Positions 1 through 12,118 of a DNA stretch of 64,000 bases are shown in pieces (position 1 is the stretch's first letter; each line of letters begins with the position of its first letter). The DNA comes from Cephalopachus bancanus. Its lineage: Eukaryota; Chordata; Mammalia; Primates; Tarsiidae. Where the stretch lies: assembly GCA_027257055.1 (NCBI GenBank), contig JAPVLO010000019.1:15426501-15490500 (forward strand), in the 5' to 3' direction. Position numbers and translations under genes: made by a program. The notes beneath the pieces are model-generated. The model was not told the DNA's origin, made no database searches, and was given only the letters and a program-made list of their open reading frames with translations.

Positions 1-400
1 GAAAGAAAAATATCACATGTTGTCCCTCATATGTGGTTGCTAAAAATCTTTTTACATTGGATTATGAAAATAGAGAGTATAATGGTGTAGTGGCTGGGAA
101 AAACAGAGAGGAGGTGGGGATAAAGAGAAGATGGTTCATATGTACAAAAAAACCCAGTTAAATAGAATGTTTTAGTGTTCAATAGCAAAGTAGAGTGACT
201 ACAGTAAACAATAATTTATTGTGTATTACAAAATAGCTAGAAGAGAAAATTTTGAATGTTCCCAACACAAAGAAGTGATACATATTTGAGGGGATGAGTA
301 TGCTAATTATCCTAATTAGTTTACTACACATTATATACATGTTTCAAAGTATCATATGTACCCCATACATTTGTACAATTATTATGGATCAATAGATTAA
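1..400 (+). mobile_element. Old L1 3' end (3' UTR fragment)
   Basis: The window opens inside the terminal part of an L1. A 'cacatgttgtccctcatatg' stretch corresponds to the late 3' region where L1s read 'catgttctcactcat...', and an AT-rich tail ends near 'ggatcaatagattaaataaa'. It is heavily diverged, has no reading frame, and is cut by the window edge. The boundary with the next L1 fragment is approximate. Confidence 0.6.
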
Positions 401-2322
401 ATAAAGCAATTAGGAATAAATTTAACCAAGGAAGTGAAAGAGCTATACACTAAAAACTATAAAATATTGACATATGAAATTAAAGAAAATGCAAATAAAT
501 AGAAATTCACCTCATGTGGGTGGATTAGAAGAATTAGTATTGTTTAAATATCCACACTACCCAAAACCATATACTAATTCAACATAATCCCTATAAAAAT
601 TCTAATTTAATTTTTCATAGAAATTGAAAAACATTCTAAAATTAGATATTAATATATAGACTAATTCAGCATAATTCCTATCCAAATTCCAATTTAATTT
701 TTCATAGAAATTGAAAAACAGTCTAAAATTCACTTGGAATCACAAAATACCCCAAGTAGCCAAACAATCTTGAGAAAACAAACCGCAGTTATAGACATTA
801 TACTTCCTAATTTCAAGTGATACAATTATAGTAATCAACACTGTGTAGTACTGGAATAAAAACAGACCCATACAGTAAGGGAGCATAATAGAGAGCTCAG
901 AAATAACATAAACATATATGGTCAGCTAATATTTGACCATGCCACTAGGAAGACACAGTAAGGAAATAATATTCAGTAAATAGTGGAAAATGTCAAAGGA
1001 CCTGAATAGACATTTTTCCAAAGAAGACATACAAATGGCCAACAGGTATTTGAACAAATGCTCCACATCATTAATCACCAGAGCAATGTAATTTAAAACC
1101 ACTATGAGATAACCACTCACAAATGTTAGAATGACTATTATAAAAAAGACAAGAGGTAATACGTGTTCTCCAGGATGTGAAAACAGAACTTGTACAATAT
1201 TAATGAAAATTAGTGCAGGTATTATGGGAAACAGTATAGAGGTTTCTCCAAAAAATAAAAATAGAATTGTTGTATAACCCAGTAATCTGCCCACTGGCTA
1301 TATAGTCAAAGAGAATGAAATTAGCCCCTTGTAGGGATATCTATGCTCCTATGTTCATTGTAGTATTATTCACAATAGCCAAGGTATGAAATTAGTGTAT
1401 GTGTCAATGGTCAGATTAGTGGACCAAAAAATTATGTGTGTGGGGGATAGGTGTGTGTGTCTGTGTGTGAGAGAGATGGAATATTATTCAGCCTTAAAAA
1501 AAAGTAGGTGAGGTGAGTGGATTGCCTGAGCCCACGGGTTCGAGACCCGCCTGGGCAGCGAGACCTCATCTCTACAACGAATCAAAAAAATCAAGGCGGG
1601 CTCGGTGGCTCAGCCTGTAATACCACGCCTTTGGGAGGCTGAGTTGAGTGGATTGCCTGAGCCCGAGGGTTCGAGACCCACCTGGGCAGCGAGACCTCAT
1701 CTCTACAATAAATCAAAAAACCAGCCGGGCTGGTAGCGCGCGCCTGTAGTTCCGGCTACTTGGAAGGCTGAGGCAGAAGGATCGCCCAGCAGGTTGAGGC
1801 TGCGGTGGCCGGGGGTGGCCACTGCACTCCAGTCTGGGCGACAGAGTGAGACTCCAACTCAACAACAACAACAAAAAAGTAGGTACTTCTATTTGCAACC
1901 ACATGGATGAATCTAAAGGATATAATGCTAAATTAAATAAGCTAGACACAGAAAGAAGAATACTACATGATCTCATATGTGGAATCTAAAAAAAAGTCAC
2001 ATACATAGAAACAAATAAAATGTTTAACCGAGGTGAGGAAAGGGAGGAAATAGGAAGATGTATGTCAAAGAGTTCAAACCTATAGTTATGTAGAATGAGA
2101 TCTAATGTACACCATGATAACTGTTGTTAATATTGTATTGTGTACTAAAAATTTCCTAAGAGATTAGATTTTAGGTGCTGTTACCACGCAGACAAAAATG
2201 TAACTATGGTGGTGTTGGATATGTTAATTTGCCTGACTGTAGTAATCATTTCACTATGCATATGTATATCAAAACATCATGTTGTATACCTTAAATATTT
2301 TAAATAATAATTTAAAAACTGA
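401..2322 (+). mobile_element. Old L1, end of ORF2 plus 3' UTR, split by an Alu
   Basis: Plus-strand similarity follows the C-terminal part of L1 ORF2: the 'agagctatacactaaaaact' segment near 440, 'ccaacaggtatttgaacaaa' near 1040 and the 'tattattcacaatagccaag' segment near 1365. It runs on into 3' UTR sequence after the Alu at 1,510-1,872, with 'accacatggatgaatctaaa' near 1900 and 'gatctcatatgtggaatcta' near 1970. Stops occur in all frames, so this is a dead copy. It probably belongs to a pre-anthropoid L1M class, judged only by divergence. Confidence 0.7.
1510..1872 (+). mobile_element. Alu with an extra partial left monomer, 5'-truncated
   Basis: Three 7SL-derived monomer segments occur in a row. 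A left-arm piece (1,510-~1,593) ends in a short A-rich linker. A second, complete left arm starts at about 1,594 ('ggcgggctcggtggctcagc'). A right arm ends in 'actccaactc' and an AAC-rich tail. The target sequence 'aaaaaagtaggt' lies on both sides (1,498-1,509 and 1,873-1,884), so the whole three-part unit appears to have inserted in one event. The sequence is of the tarsier-like type seen elsewhere in the window and interrupts an old L1. Confidence 0.85.
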
Positions 2323-2329
2323 ATATCTG

Positions 2330-3020
2330 CCTCCTATTTTATGTTTCAGCAATTCTACTCCTGGATATGTGGCATAGTCCAACCAATAGATACATATAAG
2401 ATTGTTAGCGAGATCCCATATCTACAAAAAAATATATGTTAACTGGGCATGGTGGCATACATCTGTAGTCCTAGCTACTGGGGAGGCTGAGGTGAGAGGT
2501 TTGCTTGAGCTTAGAAATTTGAGACTGCATTGAGCTATGACCGTGGCATTGCACCCCAGCCTGGATGACAGAGTATGACCTTGTCTTTAAAAAAAAAGAA
2601 TGTTTATGGCAGCACTATATGTAATAGCTCCAAACTGGAAACAATCATTCACATGTACATCAATAGCAGAGTGGATAAGTAAAATGTGGTAAATATTGTT
2701 TAGTGGAACATTATACAGCAAAGAGAATGAACAAATTACATGCAACAACATGACATTGAGAAAAGGAAACTGGACACCAAACTGTACATATTGTTCAATT
2801 CCATTTATATATAGGTCAAAGCCATACAAATAATGACTATATTTGTGGTGATGGCTACTGACTGGAAAGACACACAAAAGGAGTTTCTGGGGTGTCGATA
2901 ATGTACTATGTCTTGATATGAGTTCTGATAATGTATTTACTTTCTAAAAATCTATCAAGCTCTGTACTTGACTTGTATATTTTTCTATATGTGATACTTT
3001 AACTAAAAGTCTACTTTAAA
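2330..3020 (+). mobile_element. Ancient L1 3' UTR fragment, split by an old Alu
   Basis: After the Alu, the string 'atagctccaaactggaaaca' followed by 'tcaatagcagagtggataag' and 'caattccatttatatatagg' follows the well-known 3' region of old L1M elements on the plus strand. It is strongly diverged and non-coding. The short segment before the Alu (2,330-2,401) is probably the same element. Confidence 0.55.
2402..2600 (+). mobile_element. Old Alu, 5'-truncated (mostly right arm)
   Basis: The segment contains 'ctgggcatggtggcatacat', 'tgagctatgaccgtggcatt' and 'caccccagcctggatgacag' and ends in an A-run. Unlike most Alus here it keeps the ancestral 'gagctatga' right-arm sequence, so it looks like an early AluJ-type copy. 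The left arm is almost entirely missing. Confidence 0.8.
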
Positions 3021-3263
3021 AATTAAGTACCAGATTCCATACTTCATGAGATAATAGGGAATGGGGATATTGGAAGAAATATGAGGAAAAGAGGCCATTG
3101 CCAGACCATCACCATCATTGCCTCGCTAGGCTCTGGTGTGCCCATGTGCTTTTTGAGCTATGGCTGTCGCCATGTTTCCTGGCTTTGGCCCCCTTCCCTA
3201 CCTTGGGGAGGTGAATTTCTTCTTTCTCTCTCTAATTTACTTTTTAAATAAACTATGTTTTCT

Positions 3264-3378
3264 TTTTTTTTTTTTAGTTTTCTTTTATTTATTTATTTAT
3301 TTATTATAAAGATGTGGGGTACAATTCAGGGTTAGGTATATAAACATTGATCATGCAGGTACCCTTGTTGATGAAGAG
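3264..3378 (-). mobile_element. 115-bp 5'-truncated L1 insertion
   Basis: Only the last ~115 bp of an L1 3' end are present, in reverse orientation: a T-run, then 'aagatgtggggtacaattca' and 'tgcaggtacccttgttgatg'. The same 3' end is carried by the L1s at 5,953, 47,678 and 54,357. The target duplication 'ataaactat(g/a)ttttct' flanks it at 3,248-3,263 and 3,379-3,394, which proves an endonuclease-dependent insertion. Confidence 0.9.
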
Positions 3379-3394
3379 ATAAACTATATTTTCT

Positions 3395-4736
3395 AATCTT
3401 AAAAAAAAGAAAAAGAGAATACAAAAATGAAATAAAACAATTTTGAAATTATGTATTAGTTAATAGCAAAATATTCAATTTGCCAAAATGCTTTTTACAT
3501 TTGAAACCTAAATATCTTCAAGTTGAAAATGTGGTCACTTTAACAGTGATAATCAATATTTCTTTTCTCCTATACACACCTTCTACTGTTCCTATGTTTG
3601 CAAAGAACTCCAATAAGTATTTACAGGAAACCCTAGGTTTCCTATTTAATACATACTTTTAAAATGTTACCAATAATTTTCCCTTCTCTTAGGTAGTGCT
3701 GCCATTAGTTACCACTTCATTCTTCAGATATCCTACAGTGCCAGGTAAACCTGGTGTGTGTCCAAACCCCATGTTGCCATCAACTCTGCTGGTTTTGTTG
3801 ATGCATTGGAATTTTTAAAGGCCAAAGCTTCATGGTGTTTTGTGTATGTTTTCCATTCTTTCTGTCATAATCTGATGGACAGGAACTAAGGTTACACTAC
3901 CATACACCTGTAACTAAAAAATGACCAACCAAACGAGAAAAGAAAAGGCTATTTATTCTGAACTTGTTATAGCTAGACAGGTATACACATTTCCCCAGTG
4001 ATGGAGGTAGCAAAGAGAAATTGTTGTGACTTTTACTAAGGTAAGAGCAAAAATGAATGAATCAGGGGAAACAATTTGAAGCTAACAGATGTGAGCCTTT
4101 ATAAAAAACTGATTTATATACAAAGTTAAATTGACCTGAATTATAACAAAAAATAAGGCACCTGTTATTAGTTCTAGAATCATTAATTCAAACAATATTT
4201 ATAGAGAATTTTTTTGCACTAAGAATTTTTCTTAGAGACTCATTTGTATAAGGTGCAAGAAAACAAAGAGATAGAAACACCCACACTTTTACAGAAATAG
4301 TGAAGATTGTTGCCATTATTTGCACTTCAGTTTTCTCCTCTATAAAATTAAAATAATATATGTAGAAATAATTAAAGACTGACAAAACTAGAACAGGCAG
4401 AGGATACATATTACTGGCTCGCATGGGAGTCAGCCACCATCACTTGAATTTTATCAGCACTCAAAGGCAGGCAGAGGAGTGGAAAAACTGTATAGTAACA
4501 AAAGGAAGGTTTAAAGTATGCCCTGTACAGACACTGTTGGCATAGGAAAGCGGTAGGTAGGCTAAGCAGAAGTGCAGCATACTGTTTCATGTGTGTTCCG
4601 TCACACTCCCAGCAGGGCCTCCAGAATGTTAGATCAGGCCCGCTGGGGGTGTGGGTGTCTGGTGTGCGAACTGGTGCCACGTGAAAGATGCAAAGAATTG
4701 CACAGAAGTTAGATTAGAAAATATAGTTTATAGTTT

Positions 4737-4784
<48 letters not shown>

Positions 4785-5640
4785 CAGGATTTACCTCTCC
4801 AAGGTAGGAGAGAGGGTCGGAGCTTAGGAAACGGCAGCAGCTGCTCATCATTGATGGTTGAGTCCTTTTAACCCTTTTCTTTCATGGGGGAAAGTCATTA
4901 AGGTGAATGGGTGGTGGTCTGCTCTAAGTCATCATGAAGGAGCAGGTGAGTGCAGGTACTGGCATCAGGTGATGAACAGCAGGCAGATGGGTAGGTTAGA
5001 CACATGATTTCTGCCACGGTAGAGTCTGTCTCTATCATGAGAGTCACAAAGGGCTGATTAGGTTAACTCAGGTCTTATGGTTGGAGACAAATACTTGAAA
5101 CAGAAAAGCTAATTAGTACAAAAAAAGCTGGGGAGGGGATTGTAAAGCCACAATGAGTAGCTACCTCTGAGAAACAGGTTCTGTCCTTGGCTAGTGATCA
5201 GAGGGTAAGTTAACTGCTAGAAAGGCATGAGACTTAGGCAATGTTAAAATGGGCATATTAAATTGGGTATATTAAATCCATGTTATGTCCTTTCAATCTG
5301 TTAGAAGTTTCTGATTGATCCTAAGTTAGAAGTTCGGATAGCAATTAAGGAAGCTGTAGGTTATTAATCAAGTCCTGGCCATTTTGTGCTAATTGTTACA
5401 TAATTCATTATTAGTTATTAGTTTAGCATCCTGGATTGTCACTAGGGATAGCAATTTGGCTTCTGGTAAAGCTGATTTATAGTAGCCTATCTTCCTGGTT
5501 TTTTATTGTCAATAAGGAGTTGGTTTCCTGGGAAGGTTGCTATAGGTTGAGTCAAAGTTCTATTTTTATATATGGTCTGGTCATTGTCTGTTTATATTTT
5601 CAGTCTCTCTCACACTCTGATGTACAATAGATACTTTCAT
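3395..5640. other. Mostly unassigned non-coding stretch
   Basis: No convincing gene or exon is seen. Near 4,140-4,380 there is weak resemblance to an ancient L2/MIR repeat ('aattcaaacaatatttatag', then 'tcagttttctcctctataaa'). The part from about 4,600 to 5,600 has no coding potential and could be a decayed LTR, but I see no paired ends or target duplication. A GA microsatellite sits at 4,740. Short open frames here have no recognisable domain. Confidence 0.3.
4740..4781. repeat. (GA)n microsatellite
   Basis: About 21 uninterrupted GA/AG dinucleotide units. Confidence 0.97.
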
Positions 5641-8600
5641 TAAAATAATTCCTTGATGAGGTGCAATTATCAATATTTTATTTATGGTTTGTGCTTTTTG
5701 AGTATTATTTTATATTCACCCATATAACTATCCAATTTATTCTGTTTTTTCTACTAGAAGTTTACAGGTTGGTTCTTTAGGTCTATAAAACATTTTGACT
5801 TACTTTTTGCATATAGTGTGAAGTAAGAATAAAGTTGGGTTGACTGATTGGTTAATTGTTTACATAGATATTTAATTGTTCCATCACCATTTCTTGATAA
5901 GGCTGTCTATTCTCTACTGAATTACATTGAATTTTTATATGTTTTGCTTTATATCTTATTTTAAAAATTTTATTTTAAAGATGTGGGGTACAATTCAGAG
6001 TTAGGTATACAAATCTTCATTATGCAAGTACCCTTGTTGATGAGGTGTGGACCCCTTCCCTGGCAGATTTGCACTATTGCTAATCCCGCCCCCTACCCCC
6101 TGGCAGTTTCCTGCTACTGTCAATTCTTTTCTTATAGTATTAAATAATTGTTCAAGGTCCGCTTATGAGTGAGAATATGTGGTACTCAGTTCTTTGTTTC
6201 TGTGATAGATTACTCAGTATTATAGACTCTGAGTCCATTCAAGTTGCTGTGAAGTTCATTATTTGGTCCTTCTTTGTGGCTGCATAATATTCCATCATGT
6301 ACCACATGTTTTTTATTCAATCCTTTTTCGATGGGCAGCATGGTTGGTTCCATGTATTTGCTGTTGTGAACAATGCTGCAATAAACATGTGTATGCAGGT
6401 ATCTTTTTCATAGAGTGATTTGAGTTCCTTCAGGTATACTCCCAGTAGGGGGATTGTGGGGTCTTATGGAAGGTTGATTTTTAGCTCTTTTAGGAATCGC
6501 CAAACTGTTTTCCACAGAGGATGTATTAGTTTACACTCTCATCAACAGTGCAGAGGTGTTCCCTTTCCCCCACATTCTTTCCAGCATTTTTTTTTTTTTT
6601 TGAGTTATTAATGATGGTCATCCTGACTGGAGTTAGGTAGTATTTCAGTGTGGTTTTAATTTGCATTTCTTTGATGACTAGTGAGGCTTAGCTTTTTATC
6701 ATGTATCTCTTGGCTGCGCATATGTTTTCTTTTGAGAAGTGTCTATTCATATCTTTTGCCCATTTTGTAAAGGGGCTGTTTGTTTTTTCTTTTTTGGCAC
6801 GTTTGAGTTACTTGAAGATTCTAGATGTTAGGCCTTTGTCAGACACACAGTTGGCATATATATTTTTCCCAGTCTGTGGGTTGTCTCCTTGCTCTCTTGA
6901 TGGTTTCTTTGGCTTTGCAGAAGTTTGTCAGTTTCATGAGGTCCCACTTGTGTATATTATCTCTTATGGCATGGGCACTTGGGGTTTTGATCAAGAATTG
7001 GTTGTCAGTTCCAATTTCCATAAGAGTGTCTCCTGCATTTTCTAAGGTTCTTATAGTTTGAGGTTTTATGTTTAGGTTTTTAATCCACTTAGAGTTGATT
7101 TTTGTATATGGTGATAGGTAGGGGGTCTTGTTTAGTCTTCTGCATATGGTCAGCCAGTTTTCTCAGCACCATTTGCTGAATAGGTTCTCATCTCCCAGTG
7201 GTTGGAGATGAAGGCTTTGTCGAAGGTAAGTTGGTTGAGAAATTGAGGTTTTACTTCTGGGATCTCTGTCCTGTTCCATTGGTCTATATTCCTGTTCTTG
7301 TACCAATACCAGGCTGTTTTGCTTATTGGAATTTTATAATAAAGTTTAAAATCTGGGAGTGTGATACCTCCCACTTTTTTTTTTTGCTGAGGATTGTTTT
7401 GGCTATTTGTGATCGTTTATGTTTCCATATGAATTCCTGTATTGTCATTTCCTGGTCTGAAAAGAATGCTGCTGGTAATTTAATGGGCATTGCAATAAAT
7501 CTATAGATTGTCTTTGGTAGGATGGACATTTTAACAATGTCACTTCCTCCAATCCATGAGAATAGAATATTTCTGCATTTGTTTGTGCCATCTTTGATTT
7601 CTTTGAGAAGTGCTTTGTAGTTTTCATTGTGAAGGTCTTTCACGTCTCTGGTAAGGAAGATGCCAAAGTATTTCATTTTTTTTTGGTGTCTATTGTGGAC
7701 AGAATTGTGCCTTTTATTTGGGTTTCGGTTTGTTTATGGTTGGTGTATAGAAATGTTACTGTCTTTTGCACATTTATTTTATTCCCGAGATTTTGCCAAA
7801 AGTCCTTTATCAGAGCAAGGAGGTTTTTGACAGATTCTCTTGGGTTTTTGAGGTATAGAATCATGTCATCTGCAAGAAGGGATAACTTGACTTCCTCTTT
7901 TCCTATTTGGATACCCTGGTCTTCTTCTCTTGCCTGATTGCTCTGACTAGGACTTCCAAAACTATGTTGAACAAGAAGGGTGAGAGTGAGTATCCTTGTC
8001 TTGTTCTGGTTTTCAGGGAAAATGGTTCTAATTTCTGTCTGTTTAGCAATATCCTGGCTGTGGGTTTCTTGTAGATGGCTCTTACTATTTTGAGGTATGT
8101 TCCATCTATGCCTAGATGTTCGAGGGTTTTTATCAAGAAGGAGTGCTGGATTTTATCAAAAGCTTTTTCCATGTCTCATGATATAATCATGTGGTTTTTG
8201 TTTTTTACATCTATAGTACTTAATTACATTTATGGTCTTGTGAATGTTGAACCAGCCCTACATCCTGGGGACGAAGCCTACTTGGTTGTAGTAAATTATT
8301 TTTGAGATGTGTTGTTGGATCCAGTTTGCTAGGATCTTGTTGAGAATTTGAGCATCTATATTCTTCAAGGATATTGACCTGTAGTTCTCTTTCTTTGTTG
8401 GATCTTTACCTGGTTTGGGTATCAGTGTGATGTTAGCTTCCTAAAATGATTTGGGGAGAGTTCCATCTTCTCAACTGCCTGGAATACTTTTGATAGGATT
8501 AGTATCAGTTCCTCCTTGCATGTTTTGTAAAATTCTGCTGGAAAGCCATCTGGCCCAGGGTTGTTTTTTTTTTTTTGTAGGTAGTTTCTCATGGCATAGT

Positions 8601-9215
8601 CAATTTCCTGGATTGTTTTTGGTCTACTTAGGGTCTCAATTTCTTCTTCTTTCAACCTGGGGAGGTTATGTAATGTCAGAAAGTCCTCCATTTCCTTTAG
8701 ATTTTCAGGTTTGTTTCCATACAAGTGTACATAGAAGTCTCTGATAATCTTTTGTATTTCTTCAGGGTCAGTTGTTACTTGATCCTTTGCATTTCTGATT
8801 ATGTTTATTTGGGATTTTTCTCTCTTTTTCTTGGTCAGTCTAGCTAGGGCTCCATCAATCTTGTTTATTCTTTCAAAGAACCAGCTTTTTGTTTCACTGA
8901 TTTTTTTGTATTATCTTTTTGTCTTCTGTGTCCTGACATTGGGCTTTTATTTTGGTGATCTGGATTCTTCTGCTGAAGTTAGGGTTTTCTTGGTCTTGCT
9001 TTATTTATTATGTCAAGAAAATTCCTTTATATTTGATTTGGTAAGAGTTTTTTTTTTTAAATCATAAATGGACGCTAAATTTTATCAAATGCTTTGTCTG
9101 TATCTATTGAGATTATCATATGCTTATCTTTTATTGTGTTATCTTGTTCAAGGAAGAGACTTGAATGTATTTTAAAGCAGATGGAAAAAATCCATTTAAG
9201 TTAGAGATGTTAGAT
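5641..9215 (-). mobile_element. Older L1 ORF2 fragment, host of a younger L1
   Basis: Diverged minus-strand L1 ORF2 sequence is seen in two pieces, about 5,641-5,950 ('gctgtctattctctactgaa') and about 8,995-9,215 ('tttatcaaatgctttgtctg', 'tctattgagattatcatatg'). Between them lies a much less diverged L1. The two pieces probably belong to one older element broken by the younger insertion. A short repeat, 'ttgctttat', at both junctions may be the remnant target duplication. Confidence 0.55.
5953..8992 (-). mobile_element. Young-family L1, 5'-truncated, dead
   Basis: This is roughly 3.0 kb of an L1 on the minus strand, from the 3' end ('aagatgtggggtacaattca' near 5,980) up through most of ORF2. 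It matches the full-length L1 at 54,357-61,549 along its whole length. ORF2 pieces are recognisable over 7,150-8,724 (for example the RT region at 7,903-8,172, with '[17 protein letters not shown]') but are split by frameshifts. The RT catalytic FADD is altered to LADD near 7,865-7,880. The 5' end stops in early ORF2, typical of target-primed reverse transcription. Confidence 0.9.
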
Positions 9216-9223
9216 TAATTTTT

Positions 9224-9472
9224 TGGGGGGGGTTGGAGTCTCACTCTGTCACCCAGACTGGAGTGCAGTGGCTGCTTCCGGCCACCGCAGCCTCGACCTG
9301 CTGGGCTCCGGTGATCCTTCCACCTCAGCCTTCCAAGTAGCCGGAATTACAGGCATGCGCTACCATGCCCGGCTGATTTTTTGATTTTATTGTAGAGATG
9401 AGGTCTCGCCAAGTTGCCCAGGAAGGTCTCAAACCTGCGGGCTTAGGCAATCCACTCACCTCAGCCTCATTT
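9224..9472 (-). mobile_element. Alu (tarsier-like), left arm truncated
   Basis: A minus-strand Alu starts at a T/G-rich head near 9,224, runs through 'gttggagtctcactctgtca' and 'cctcgacctgctgggctccg', and stops at 'aatccactcacctcagcctc'. The outer part of the left arm is missing. Confidence 0.92.
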
Positions 9473-9830
9473 TTTTAATGATAATCTATTATGTAATGTA
9501 CTGATTAGAAAAATTAAAATACCTTTAATGACTTATATAGAAATATTTTCCTGAATTACAGTTGCATTATCCTCTGCTCTCAAAGCTTCCCAAGGCTAAT
9601 CTTCCTGCCCGGAAATAATATATCAGCTGATTGCTATACGTCTCACACTACATTCGAAACTTCAAAAAAAATTACATTCCACCTTTTTTTACAGTACTTT
9701 GTCTTCCTCTGATCATTTAATTCATTATTTGTATCAACTTGTTTAATATCCATAAGATGGTGACCTTATTAGTTCTGTTTACCACCATATCTTAATGTTT
9801 GACAAGGAAGTAATTAGCAGATTGCTGACA
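9473..9830. other. Unassigned stretch
   Basis: AT-rich single-copy-looking sequence between an Alu and the 5' region of the next L1. I see no gene, repeat family or RNA in it. Confidence 0.3.
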
Positions 9831-12118
9831 GAAGACATCACATGATTGCAGCTTTCTGGAGGGGCAGACCTAGGACTTTGAGGGTGAATCTGAAAACCCA
9901 GGCTGAGGTGCATCAGACAAGTCACCTGGGAATGTAGAGCACTGATAGTTCTAAGCCCTGTTCACTCCTAGAGGTAGCCCTGATGCAAGAGCAAGAGTGC
10001 CACTGGAGACAGAAGGGATGCATGAAAACAATAGCCTTTCATCTCTACACACCTCATGTGAGCATCTGCAGTCTCAGCCAGGGGAGACGGCCTAAGAACT
10101 ACACTCTGCACCCGTCACACAAGCCAGACACAGAGAACTTTCCTAAATAGACACAAAGGCACCAGCAGGTGCCATTTGGCACCTGAGAAACCCCAGTTCC
10201 CAGATGCTCCATGCTGCAATTGCTGACACCCACCCTCAACAGAGAGGCTTGGCAGGAAATACCCTGTGGTGATGGTCAGTGCCATGCAGGTGCTCCTCCC
10301 TCTCTTCCTCTCCAGCAGTCAGGAGAAGCAGTGCAACCAAATTCAGAGAAGATTCTTTGGTACTCACAGTCACTCTGGCCCCAGAGGTTAGGACTATGAC
10401 ATGGGTAGCTCTCAGGGGGCTGCCATGGTTGCCTTAGCACCTCCCATGGAGCAGGGCAAGTTCTAAGAGGCAGGGCATCTCTGCACGGCATGATTGTGGC
10501 AGTGGTGACCACCAGCAGACAGAGAAAGAAATAACACCCCCCCCCACACTGCTTCTCTTCTACTCATGGATAAAAGTATTAGTCCTACTCAGTTGGGAGG
10601 AGGCCACTCCATACCCCTAGGAGGACCTGAGCCAGAGCAAAAGCACAGAGCCATACCTGGCCACCTACCAATGCTGCTGACAAGTGGTCTGGGAAGATGA
10701 TGTCACTGGAGATCAAACCAGGACCGCTGTCACTTGTTTGTGGAGGAAAGGGAATACTCCTTCCCACCAGACTGCACCAGTGAAGCAGTTCCAGATGGTT
10801 TTCCCCCAGGTCACCACTCTTTTTGCCACTGCTGCTGCAACTTCTCCCCCACAGTCAGGCCAGAGGAGGAAGGACAGGCAAAAAAACCTAAATACACTAA
10901 TGAATTCCACAAATGACCACCCAACAGTAGCAACCTTATCTAACTAAAAACATCAAAACAAAAAATAAAAAGAGTCTTCCCTTTTTATAAGGAAGAACCA
11001 GTAAAACAAAAACAAAAACAAAAAACCCACCAGCAAATCCCAAAGCCTTAAAGAGTTGACACTCACAAAAGGGCTTTCCAGATCCCAAACAGTGGAACTC
11101 ATCCAGAATGACCTGTCCTTGATGACAGACATAGAATTCAGACAATGGATGACAAAGACACTCAACGAGATCCATGAGAAGGTAGACACACAGATCATCC
11201 AGGTCATGAGATACAGTGCAGGAAATGCAAGGTGAGCTGGCCATAACAAGGAAGGGCCAATCTGAACTTCTGGAAATGGAGAATTCTTTCCTGGAATTTA
11301 AAAGCACTATAGTGAGACTCAACAACAGACTTGACCTGGCATAGAGATTATATAAAGAGACTACCTATATCGTTGATTAGCATCCCTGAAAGAGAAGGGG
11401 AAACTAAGAACAACTTGGCATGAGCCTTCCATGATGTCATTTCAGAAAATCTCTCTTGTCTTGTGAGAGAGGCAGCCATACAGATGCAAGAGATTCAGAG
11501 AACTCTGTAGAGTACTACATGAGAAGATCATCCCCAAGACACATAATCCATTTCCTCAAGGTGAGCATGCAAAACAATTCTAAAGGCACCTAGAAAGAAG
11601 GGGTAGACTACCTACTGGGGAAAACCCATCAGAAGTGCAGCAGACTTCTCGGCAGAAACCCTACAAGCCAGAATGTACTGAGTTCCCATCTTTAACATTC
11701 TTAAAGAAAAACAACTTCAGCCAAGAATTTTCTATCCTGCCAAGCAAGCTTCATTAGTGAAGGATAATTAAAATTGTTCCAGACACCCAATTCCTAAGAG
11801 AGTATGCCACCTCCAGGCCAGCCCTTCAGGAGAAAGTTCTAAGCACAGAAACCAAAAAATGGTTCCACTCATCGCAAAAGCACAGGCAAGCATAAAGTTT
11901 ATAGATCATACAAACAACCATAAAACCTAAAAATCAAAGCAGCCTCTTAATAGAAATATGACAGAAACAACCCCCATATATCAACAATTAACTTAAATGC
12001 GAATGAATTGAGCATGCCACTCAAAAGGCACAGAGTGGCAAGTTAGATAAAGAAGCATGATCCATCTTTCTGCTGACTTCAGGAAACTCATTCTCACTGT
12101 CAATGACATCCACAGGCC

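Noticed and set aside
4600..5600. A possible ERV LTR with a primer-site-like TGGTGCC near 4,670
   Set aside because: I found no LTR ends, target duplication or second LTR, so it is left as unassigned.
10211..10947. Several overlapping open frames in GC-richer DNA, suggesting exons
   Set aside because: They lie in the 5' UTR-like part of a near full-length L1, on both strands, with no domain or consistent splice structure.
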